Shown: piece after piece, positions 36,765-44,478 of the stretch
Layout of the letters: each line of letters begins with the position of its first letter
Position numbering within the stretch: the first letter of the stretch is position 1
Origin: Balneolaceae bacterium UBA2956
GTDB lineage: Bacteria; Bacteroidota; Rhodothermia; Balneolales; Balneolaceae
Length of the DNA stretch: 64,000 nt
Direction of reading: 5' to 3'
NCBI GenBank assembly: GCA_002348545.1
Contig: DEBM01000045.1
Coordinates: 62,001-126,000 of the forward strand
Made by a program: the position numbers and the translations under genes
Notes under the pieces: generated by a model
The model's input: only the letters and a program-made list of their open reading frames with translations
What the model was told of the DNA's origin: nothing
Database searches by the model: none

Positions 36765-38537
36765 ATGGCTAATACATTAAAAAAAGCCGCTGATAAGACA
36801 CTTATTAAGCGGCTTTACTTTTACATACAGCCTTTTGTAGGGTATATAGTACTGGCTATTGTTTTTTCATTGGCTGTAGCTTATCTCGGAACAGTACGAC
36901 CTAAATTAACCCAAATTGCGGTCGATGACTACATAGCATTCGATGATTTTGAAGGGCTCTTTACAATAATTCTATTATTATTTGGCGCCTTAGTTGGTGA
37001 ATTTATCTTACTTATGGTTAATACCTACTTGACAAGGTGGTTTGGGCAGAATGCTCTGTATTCGTTGCGTAGTGCTGTGTTCGAAAAAATTCGAAGTCTT
37101 CATGTTCAATATTTTGATCGAAGTCCCATCGGACGATTAATTACCCGTACAACCTCTGATGTTGAGGCACTTAGTGAACTTTTATCAGACGGGGTAGTTG
37201 CTATTATTGGTGATTTATTTCGGATAATTTTTATTCTCTACTTCATGATTTCTATGAATTGGGAGCTTAGTTTGGTCACTATCGCCATTTTACCTGTGTT
37301 ATTTTATGCTACATTTTGGTTTAAGGAACGTGTTCGCGTCAGTTTTCTAAAAGTACGTGATCAAATTTCTTATTTAAATTCCTTTGTTCAAGAACATATT
37401 AATGGGATGAAAGTGGTTCAATTATTTAATCGTGAGCAATATCAACACGAGAAATTTCAAAAAATAAATCAGAAACATAAAGAAGCTCATGTAGAAACAA
37501 TTTTTTATTTCAGCATTTTTTGGCCATTAGTCGAGGTGTTTGCATCTTTTGCTATGGCATTAATTGTATGGTATGGTGGCGGTAGAGCTCTAATGGGTGG
37601 GGTCAGTTTTGGTGTTTTGTTGGCTTTTATCCAATATGCCCGTCAATTTTTTCAACCAATACGCGGTTTATCAGAAAAATTTAACACTCTTCAATCTGCT
37701 TTGGCTTCCTCGGAAAGAATATTTGAAGTATTAGATACCGAACACCAAATAGATATCTGTCATAAACCTAAAACCCTTACCAATCCCAAAGGGCACATTA
37801 CTTTTAGCAATGTTTGGTTTAGATATAATGAAGAAGGTTCATGGATACTTCAAAATGTGAGTTTTGAGGTAGAACCAGGTCAACACTTAGCTATAGTTGG
37901 AGCTACAGGATCTGGGAAAACTACCATTATCAACCTCCTTTTTCGGTTTTATGAAATACAAAAAGGCAGTATTTGTATTGATGGAGTCGATATTAAAGAA
38001 TTAGAATTATCCGAACTCCGCGCGTTATTTGGACTCGTATTACAAGACCATTCTATATTTACTGGCACGGTCTATGAAAACATATCATTGGGTAATTCTG
38101 ATATCAGTTTAGCTAATGTAAAAAAAGCTGCCGAAGATGTAGAAGCTAGTCGCTTCATAGAAAAACTGCCAGGTAAATATCAGTACCTGCTTCATAAACA
38201 GGGTTCTACACTGTCTATGGGGCAGAAGCAATTAATTTGTTTTGTCCGAGCCCTTGTACATAATCCTTTAATATTGGTTCTGGACGAGGCAACTTCGAGT
38301 GTTGATTCTGCAACTGAAGACTTAGTTAATATTGCCAGTAAAAAGGCAATGAAAGGTAGAACTACCATTGCCATTGCTCATCGGTTGTCTACCATCCAGG
38401 ATGCACACATTATTTTGGTAATGCATAAAGGACAAATACGGGAGGTAGGTACCCATCAAGAATTACTTAACCAAGACAATGGTCTTTATCGTAAGTTGTA
38501 CGAATTACAGTACAAAGACCAATCGGTTCAAGTCTAG
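36765..38537 (+). CDS. ABC half-exporter, subunit with degenerate signature
   Basis: 590 residues: six membrane helices (about 20-320) and a nucleotide-binding domain with Walker A GATGSGKTT (about 380), signature LSMGQ (degenerate, about 483) and a canonical Walker B ending VLDEATSSVD (about 506). The pattern complements the first ABC subunit, whose signature is canonical and whose Walker-B Glu is lost, so a heterodimer with one competent site is likely. Substrate unknown; lipids or drugs are typical for the type. A strong hairpin lies within its first codons. Confidence 0.92.
   Translation: MANTLKKAADKTLIKRLYFYIQPFVGYIVLAIVFSLAVAYLGTVRPKLTQIAVDDYIAFDDFEGLFTIILLLFGALVGEFILLMVNTYLTRWFGQNALYSLRSAVFEKIRSLHVQYFDRSPIGRLITRTTSDVEALSELLSDGVVAIIGDLFRIIFILYFMISMNWELSLVTIAILPVLFYATFWFKERVRVSFLKVRDQISYLNSFVQEHINGMKVVQLFNREQYQHEKFQKINQKHKEAHVETIFYFSIFWPLVEVFASFAMALIVWYGGGRALMGGVSFGVLLAFIQYARQFFQPIRGLSEKFNTLQSALASSERIFEVLDTEHQIDICHKPKTLTNPKGHITFSNVWFRYNEEGSWILQNVSFEVEPGQHLAIVGATGSGKTTIINLLFRFYEIQKGSICIDGVDIKELELSELRALFGLVLQDHSIFTGTVYENISLGNSDISLANVKKAAEDVEASRFIEKLPGKYQYLLHKQGSTLSMGQKQLICFVRALVHNPLILVLDEATSSVDSATEDLVNIASKKAMKGRTTIAIAHRLSTIQDAHIILVMHKGQIREVGTHQELLNQDNGLYRKLYELQYKDQSVQV
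36783..36816 (+). other. Long hairpin inside the start of the second ABC gene
   Basis: Arms of 15 and 16 nt (AAAGCCGC at the base pairing with GCGGCTTT) enclose a 3-nt loop, with a single bulged A and one G-U pair. It begins at about codon 7 of the ABC gene and is followed by a moderately T-rich stretch. It resembles an intrinsic terminator or a translation-slowing structure placed in coding sequence. Confidence 0.6.
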
Positions 38538-38544
38538 GTATATC

Positions 38545-39189
38545 TTACTTAATCGCTTTTATTATTCCATAATGGTATAATCCCAAAAAGCCCCTCTTTG
38601 TTTCAAATTCTACTGATTTAAAGGTATTTTTTAATTTTGATATTATTTCTGATTGAATATAAACACCATGTAAGATCATCCAACGATTAAACCAATTTGA
38701 AGAAGAAGAAATGAAGTCAACCACATAAAGTACACCAGAAGTACTGAGCGTGTTATGTATAGCTTCTATACAATTAAGATTATCTTCATTCATACTTATT
38801 GAATAGGAACATATAAAACAATCAATTGATGTACATATCATTGAATTAGACGAAAAAAATTCTTGCCTTAATTGTACATTTTCGAGCTTATTTACTTTGC
38901 TTAATGCTTTGTTTAACATATGTACAGAAGCATCATACCCATAAAACATACATTTTTTAAACTCAGGAGCTAAAGCCGCAATGTGATACCCTGTACCGCA
39001 ACCAACTTCAATAATAGAAAGTCCTTCATATTCTTTGTTGATTTGTTTTAGTTCAATACGTAGATAATTACAAAACCACACTCGTCCCCATAAAATAGCC
39101 CACCTAGTAGCATCATATAAAAGACTATTCCAACGATAGTACCGTTTGAGATGGCATTCTGTTTTTGTGGATAAACGTGAATTATTCAT
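38545..39189 (-). CDS. btaB: BtaB-like N-methyltransferase (betaine lipid synthesis)
   Basis: 214 residues, class I SAM methyltransferase. Seen: the BtaB-type N-terminus KRYYRWNSLLYDATRWAILW (about 14-33), SAM motif I EVGCGTGYH (about 61-69) and YGYDAS for motif II. BtaB trimethylates diacylglyceryl-homoserine to the betaine lipid DGTS. It directly follows btaA (12-nt gap), which is the strongest support. Phosphorus-free membrane lipid formation is inferred. Confidence 0.78.
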   Translation of the reverse strand: MNNSRLSTKTECHLKRYYRWNSLLYDATRWAILWGRVWFCNYLRIELKQINKEYEGLSIIEVGCGTGYHIAALAPEFKKCMFYGYDASVHMLNKALSKVNKLENVQLRQEFFSSNSMICTSIDCFICSYSISMNEDNLNCIEAIHNTLSTSGVLYVVDFISSSSNWFNRWMILHGVYIQSEIISKLKNTFKSVEFETKRGFLGLYHYGIIKAIK

Positions 39190-39201
39190 GATATTGGCAT
39201 A

Positions 39202-40305
39202 CTAGCGGCTTAACAGGTTTGTACTAGAATAACTGTACACTTGATCGACTTTCAATTCCTTGCGTTTTATTTGGGTTACATTAAAGCTTTTAGAGCTTAG
39301 ACTATCAATCCATGGCACAGTTTCATACGATGATCGAAAAAGTATTTTTTTAATAGATTTGTATTTATTCAGTTTATCCCATGTTTCTTTGAGTTCTGTA
39401 ACACTTTTCCGGTTTTTGTATAGCCAGTCTTGATGATCTAATAGATTAACATGACTGTATGCGTCTGATCTACTATTTTTAAGTGCATGCAATAATGATG
39501 AGTGATTTAAAGTTATCCGAAAAATAGATTTTTTTAATCGTTCAAAATACTTTTCTTGTAGATGTTTTGGAGCAAATTTCGGGTTGTAACAACCATCCCA
39601 ATATAATCGCCAATATGGATTTTGGGATAACTGCTGTTCGACAAGAAGAGTATAAAGTGTGTCCTTTAAAAATGTGAGTAAAGGGCCTATGCTCTGTTGC
39701 TGGACTTGTGGGATACCACCAAGATATAAAACCCATGGATGTATCCACCAAGAAATTGCCGAATGTTGGCTCATTTTAAGCCACAGAGTCTCGAATTGTA
39801 TCTTTTTATAATCAAGATTTTCGTTATGCATCAACTTGTTGATGATTTCTACCACCCCCATTCTTTGAATACTATAAAGTAGCAATCTTGATAACCATCC
39901 TGTGGTACCATATCGATAAAATCCCTTTCCTAAAGGATCGAATAGATGCTTTTTTCGCTTCCAAAATGATCTCGATTCAGGCGTCAATTCGGGTAATAAA
40001 CGTTCGAAATAGTATTTGTAATCAGGTACTTTACCCAATCCAAAAAATGACCAATATACCCCGAAATCATATGCTGATATAATGAGTTTTTTTAACTCAA
40101 CTAAATGCAATTGAGTTGGATTAATATCAACTGCATGTATATTTCTAACTCCTTCTAATGAATAGTTCAATAAGTGGTCACCCGCGCTTGCTATTGTTAA
40201 TATAGATGAACTATGATCAAGTTCAAGAAGTTTTGTGTCGATCCTCACGTCTTCCCAGCTAATGGTATAAATTAGTTTTTTTGAGAAAAGATTAGGTAAA
40301 CTCAT
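39202..40305 (-). CDS. btaA: BtaA-like SAM:diacylglycerol 3-amino-3-carboxypropyltransferase
   Basis: 367 residues of the DUF3419 family. Seen: the N-terminal YTISWEDVRIDTKLL, matching the WED motif of BtaA, the SAM-binding SAGDHLLNY segment, and the DINPTQ motif (about 70-75) that replaces a usual motif II. BtaA moves the 3-amino-3-carboxypropyl group of SAM to diacylglycerol, the first step of DGTS synthesis. First gene of the btaA-btaB unit; transcription starts in the gap at 40306-40400, where I see no clear Pho-box or -7 element. Confidence 0.82.
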   Translation of the reverse strand: MSLPNLFSKKLIYTISWEDVRIDTKLLELDHSSSILTIASAGDHLLNYSLEGVRNIHAVDINPTQLHLVELKKLIISAYDFGVYWSFFGLGKVPDYKYYFERLLPELTPESRSFWKRKKHLFDPLGKGFYRYGTTGWLSRLLLYSIQRMGVVEIINKLMHNENLDYKKIQFETLWLKMSQHSAISWWIHPWVLYLGGIPQVQQQSIGPLLTFLKDTLYTLLVEQQLSQNPYWRLYWDGCYNPKFAPKHLQEKYFERLKKSIFRITLNHSSLLHALKNSRSDAYSHVNLLDHQDWLYKNRKSVTELKETWDKLNKYKSIKKILFRSSYETVPWIDSLSSKSFNVTQIKRKELKVDQVYSYSSTNLLSR

Positions 40306-40400
40306 TGAACTTTATTATCGCTATTACTTTGTGCATTTCCATTTAAGAAGTGGAAAAATTTGTACATTACAGAGAGTTTATAATTTAAGATTAATACAAA

Positions 40401-40673
40401 ATGAATGGAAATAACAAATCAACTGCAAGTCGTCTATTGTATTGTATTTACATAGCCGATAGGGTGTTATTTCCATCCAAAACGCTAGTATTATCTATCA
40501 AGGTAATAACTACATCAGCAAGGGCTGACACCCAATTTGCTTGGCTTAAGAATGAATATCAAAAGGTATATAAAATCTTGCGAAGAAAAGCTAGAATACA
40601 ACCTAAAAAAGCTATATTTGGAGGCTTATTTGTTGGCCTTCTTTTTGATTTTGGTACAATAAACAGAATATAA
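40401..40673 (+). CDS. Hypothetical 90-residue protein
   Basis: Not recognised. A basic, Lys/Arg-rich central part (about 50-70) is followed by a short hydrophobic stretch GGLFVGLLFDFG near the C-terminus. It starts with ATG after an AT-rich gap and ends 23 nt before prfB, so it could be a leader gene of prfB or a chance reading frame. The rest of the 390-nt gap between btaA and prfB holds nothing else I can identify. Confidence 0.35.
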   Translation: MNGNNKSTASRLLYCIYIADRVLFPSKTLVLSIKVITTSARADTQFAWLKNEYQKVYKILRRKARIQPKKAIFGGLFVGLLFDFGTINRI

Positions 40674-40696
40674 AAGAGAAGTAAATAGAATAAAAT

Positions 40697-41807
40697 ATGG
40701 CGGTTATAAATGATCAAATACAAGAACATTTTCAGCGTTTAGATGCGTTGAGGGGGTATCTTTGACTACGATAAAAGAAGCGTTAGAATTATTGAGTTAA
40801 CCCAGCTGACTCAAGACCCTACATTTTGGAATGATCCGGTAGAGGCACAAAAGGTAATGAAGGATTTGGGGTATCAAAAAGCCTTAATCCAGGATTGGGA
40901 TGCTCTGTACAGTTTGAAGGAAAGTATAATTGTATATCTAGAATTCGTTAAAATGGGAGAAACTGTTGAGAAAGAATTGTCGGCAGAGATAAAAAAGTTT
41001 CTCACCCAACTAGAAGCACTAGAACTAAAAAATATGCTCAAGGAAGAAGATGACCATCGCTATGCAGTGGTTCAATTTAGTCCTGGAGCAGGTGGTACAG
41101 AAAGCCAGGATTGGGCTGAAATGTTGTACCGAATGTATACTCGCTGGGCCGATCAAAATGGCTATAAAGTATCGGTTATTGACTATCAAGATGGTGAGGT
41201 TGCTGGGATAAAAAGTGCCACAATCGAAGTTCAAGGTGACAATTCTTATGGTTTTTTAAAAGCGGAAAGCGGTGTACATCGTTTGGTACGTGTGTCACCA
41301 TTCGATAGCAATGCTCGACGACATACGTCCTTTTGCTCGGTCTTTATTTCCCCTTTGGTTGATGATACCATTGAGTTGGATATAAATGAGAAGGATATCG
41401 AGCTACAAAGATTTCATTCTTCGGGCGCGGGAGGGCAGAATGTAAACAAAGTGGAAACAGGAGTTCGACTAATTTGGACAGGTACATTATCTGATGGCCG
41501 AGAAGAAAAAGTAGTAGCTGAGTGTCAACAAGAACGATCCCAACTCCAAAATCGGGAAAAAGCCTTGGTCTTGTTAAAGTCTAGAGTTTATGAGTTAGAG
41601 AAAAAAATAAGAGAGGCTGAAAAAGCTAGATTAGAAGGGACAAAGGGAAAAAATGAATGGGGATCTCAGATTAGAAGTTATGTATTTGATGATCAGCGGG
41701 TGAAAGATCATCGGACCGGCCATGAAACATCCAATGTATCAGGTGTTATGGATGGAGATTTAAATGATTTTATAAAAGCGTATCTTTTACTACAAGCTAA
41801 TGTATAA
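40697..41807 (+). CDS. prfB: Peptide chain release factor 2 (programmed +1 frameshift)
   Basis: RF2 ends translation at UGA and UAA. The gene is split into two frames: 22 codons from the ATG, ending CTT TGA, then the +1 frame (GAC onward) to the real stop, 369 residues in total. The joined protein reads smoothly into the RF2 N-terminal domain and contains the SPF anticodon-like motif (RVSPFDS) and the GGQ catalytic motif (GAGGQNVN). Translation from any later start would lose about 55 N-terminal residues. It overlaps the nadB start by 8 nt. Confidence 0.96.
40751..40766 (+). promoter_or_regulatory. RF2 autoregulatory +1 frameshift site
   Basis: AGGGGG (an internal Shine-Dalgarno) followed by TAT, then the slippery CTT TGA C, identical in layout to the E. 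coli site. Low RF2 lets the ribosome pause at UGA and shift one base forward, giving full-length RF2. Confidence 0.95.
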
Positions 41808-43377
41808 ATATGACATGCTCATCATTGGAAGTGGTTTAGCTGGCCTTTCCTTTGCTTTAAAAGCTGCAGAATCTGTTCATGTGGCAGTTATAACCAAGAA
41901 TGAATTAAAAGAAACAAATACTTGGTATGCTCAAGGTGGGATTGCTGGAGTGATGGACTTAAATCATGATTCTTTTGAGAAGCACATTCAAGATACACTG
42001 GTGGCGGGAGCTGGACTATGCGATGCCAATGCTGTATCGAATATGGTAAAGCAAGCACCTAAACTCATTCAAGAGCTCATAGATTATGGGGTTGACTTTA
42101 CCCTTAAGGGAGGGCAGTTAGACCTAGCTAAAGAAGGGGGACATTCTGTAAATAGAATTGTTCACGCAGCAGACGCAACTGGTAGAGTTGTAGAAAATGT
42201 GTTGGCGAAAAGAGTGAAAAATCATCCAAATATCGATGTTTTTGAATATCATTTTGCTATGGAATTACTTACCGAACATTATTTAGGAATCAAGGTAGAA
42301 CATTTGCCTGATATTCAATGTTTTGGTGTTTATGCACTTGATATAAAGGCTGGTACAATAGAGACATTTTTAGCAAAAAAAACTGTTCTCGCAACAGGTG
42401 GTATAGGAGAAGTTTATGCTCATACCACTAATCCTACCGTTGCTACAGGGGACGGTATTGCTATGGCTTATAGGGCAAAAGCTCATATAAAGCACATGGA
42501 ATTTGTTCAATTTCACCCTACAACCTTACAGATTCCAGAGGCTAAATCCTATTTAATTACTGAAGCCTTGCGCGGTTTTGGGGCTAAATTAAGGAACTTT
42601 TCTGGGCATGCCTTCATGAAAGATTATGATTCAAGAGGTGAATTAGCCCCAAGAGATATAGTGGCTAGAGCAATCGATGATCAGCTCAAAAAAAGAGGGG
42701 ATAAAGCGGTCTATTTAGATGCAACCGAAATTGAATCTTCCTCTTTATTAGAAAGTTTTCCAAATATCGCTAAAGAATGTGCTAAACATGGCTTAGATAT
42801 CACTAAGGACATAATTCCTGTTGTCCCTGCTGCACATTACTTATGCGGTGGTATACGAGTAAATGAATTTGGGCAAAGCTCAATCAAACACCTTTATGCC
42901 ATAGGTGAGACGGCCTGTACTGCAGTTCATGGTGCGAACCGTTTAGCATCGAACAGCTTGCTAGAAGCCTTACATTATGCGGATACTGCGGTACATCATG
43001 CATTACACCATTTTACCAATACGGAATTTTCAGTTGATATACCTGTATGGGATGTAGAAGGAACTTCAAATAATAAAGAATGGATTTTAATATCTCATAA
43101 CCGTGAAGAACTGAGACAAATAATGTGGGATTATGTGGGTATTGTACGCAGTGATATGCGATTGAAAAGAGCGCTACGGCGACAGACTTTGTTATATCAC
43201 GAAGTCGAAGAGTTTTACCATAGAACTAGTGTTACCCCTGAACTGCTTGAATTACGTAACCTTATTAGTATTGCATATTTGATCATTCAGGCAGCTATGA
43301 AAAGAAAGGAAAGTTGTGGCCTTCACTTTAATATAGATCACGAAACCTGCAGTAGACTTAGCATAAGAGATACATAA
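41800..43377 (+). CDS. nadB: L-aspartate oxidase
   Basis: FAD enzyme that oxidises aspartate to iminoaspartate, the first step of NAD synthesis. Seen: the N-terminal dinucleotide motif IIGSGLAGLS (about 6-15), NTWYAQGGIAGV, EFVQFHPTTL, HYLCGGIRV and ASNSLLEAL, all in family order. 525 residues. No nadA or nadC is in the window. Its ATG overlaps prfB, and coaE follows after 2 nt, linking cofactor synthesis genes. Confidence 0.95.
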   Translation: MYKYDMLIIGSGLAGLSFALKAAESVHVAVITKNELKETNTWYAQGGIAGVMDLNHDSFEKHIQDTLVAGAGLCDANAVSNMVKQAPKLIQELIDYGVDFTLKGGQLDLAKEGGHSVNRIVHAADATGRVVENVLAKRVKNHPNIDVFEYHFAMELLTEHYLGIKVEHLPDIQCFGVYALDIKAGTIETFLAKKTVLATGGIGEVYAHTTNPTVATGDGIAMAYRAKAHIKHMEFVQFHPTTLQIPEAKSYLITEALRGFGAKLRNFSGHAFMKDYDSRGELAPRDIVARAIDDQLKKRGDKAVYLDATEIESSSLLESFPNIAKECAKHGLDITKDIIPVVPAAHYLCGGIRVNEFGQSSIKHLYAIGETACTAVHGANRLASNSLLEALHYADTAVHHALHHFTNTEFSVDIPVWDVEGTSNNKEWILISHNREELRQIMWDYVGIVRSDMRLKRALRRQTLLYHEVEEFYHRTSVTPELLELRNLISIAYLIIQAAMKRKESCGLHFNIDHETCSRLSIRDT

Positions 43378-43379
43378 TC

Positions 43380-44030
43380 ATGGAAAAGTTGGATAAAACT
43401 ATCTGCCGTTTGGCTATAACTGGAGAAATTGGAGCTGGGAAAAGTACCGTGGCGGGCTATATTACTCAATCAGGAATCCCAGTATTAGACTTAGATTCTA
43501 TTGCAAAAAAGTTAATGGTAACTGATGAGTACCTACGAGCAGAAATAAAAGCTGAGTTTGGTGATCAGGCGTATACGGGCCATGAATTAAATAAGAAATA
43601 CCTATCTGAAAAAGCCTTTAAGGTAGGTGCAGTCCACCGTTTGAATGCACTTGTGCATCCTAGAGTAGATAAAGAAGTTGCTAAATTAGAATCTAAGATT
43701 GCTCAACAAGGACATAGGATTATTGCAAAAGAAAGCGCCTTATTACTTCAACATGGTCGCCCAAATGAGATTGATGTAGTAATTTGGGTTAAAACAAGTA
43801 TTGATATTCGAAGGAATCGAATTAGCAACCGACCAAATTTATCGCAGAGTGACCGAGACGCCAGAATAAAATATCAATCCTCTTTAAATCTATCGCAGTA
43901 TTTGAATCGGGATCGTGACAAAATTATAGAGAACAATGGGACTTTACAAAAACTTAAGACGGAGGTCTCATGGTTAACTAAGGAACTTAAAAACGTATGC
44001 GATACCCTTTTTCAATCCCATAATTTATAG
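43380..44030 (+). CDS. coaE: Dephospho-CoA kinase
   Basis: Last step of coenzyme A synthesis. 216 residues with P-loop GEIGAGKST at 15-23, LDLDSIAKKL after it, HPRV and the lid Arg segment IRRNRISNR. Its 3' end overlaps the convergent DUF192 gene by 44 bp, an unusually long convergent overlap. The last roughly 15 residues are therefore encoded on DNA that also encodes the other protein. Confidence 0.93.
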   Translation: MEKLDKTICRLAITGEIGAGKSTVAGYITQSGIPVLDLDSIAKKLMVTDEYLRAEIKAEFGDQAYTGHELNKKYLSEKAFKVGAVHRLNALVHPRVDKEVAKLESKIAQQGHRIIAKESALLLQHGRPNEIDVVIWVKTSIDIRRNRISNRPNLSQSDRDARIKYQSSLNLSQYLNRDRDKIIENNGTLQKLKTEVSWLTKELKNVCDTLFQSHNL

Positions 44031-44478
44031 CATAGCCACCATTTGTTTCTACTACGTATTTAGCAGGAAAACCCGATGGAAGCCCATTTTCAGAAAAAGG
44101 GGTTGTGGAATGATAAATACTTACTATCACACTATCTGAATTTACGTACATGATATCCAATGGTAGCGGTGTATTTACCATCCAAAAACTTAGCGGTTCC
44201 TCATCTTCAAATATGAATAGCATTCCATGATTTACAGGAAGTCTTCGAACATCCATAAGCCCTTGGCTACGCTCCATTACGTCATCCGATATTTGAACCT
44301 CTACACTGCTAATACTATTCAGTTTAGTATCTAAGAAATATACTGTTTGTTCTGGGACAACTACTCTCCCGTTGTAAGATTCTTGATTTTTATTTTTACT
44401 TTCGCCGCAATTAATTAAAACAGAATATAAAAGAATTACAGAGAGTATTAGCTTATTTAATTTCGAAAGATTGCGCAT
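43987..44478 (-). CDS. DUF192 family lipoprotein
   Basis: 163 residues from the ATG giving MRNLSKLNKLIL; an ATG five codons upstream is also open. A lipobox-like VLINC puts Cys24 at the mature N-terminus. The DUF192 domain is clear: RSQGLMDVRRLPVNHGMLFIF, then FWMVNTPLPLDIMYV. Function of the family is uncertain. Its start overlaps the stop of the Asp-box protein gene upstream, so the two are probably co-translated. Confidence 0.88.
   Translation of the reverse strand: MRNLSKLNKLILSVILLYSVLINCGESKNKNQESYNGRVVVPEQTVYFLDTKLNSISSVEVQISDDVMERSQGLMDVRRLPVNHGMLFIFEDEEPLSFWMVNTPLPLDIMYVNSDSVIVSIYHSTTPFSENGLPSGFPAKYVVETNGGYAINYGIEKGYRIRF

Noticed and set aside
40697..40765. prfB in-frame stop as a pseudogene
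   Set aside because: The stop lies in the well-known RF2 frameshift site and the downstream frame continues without a break.
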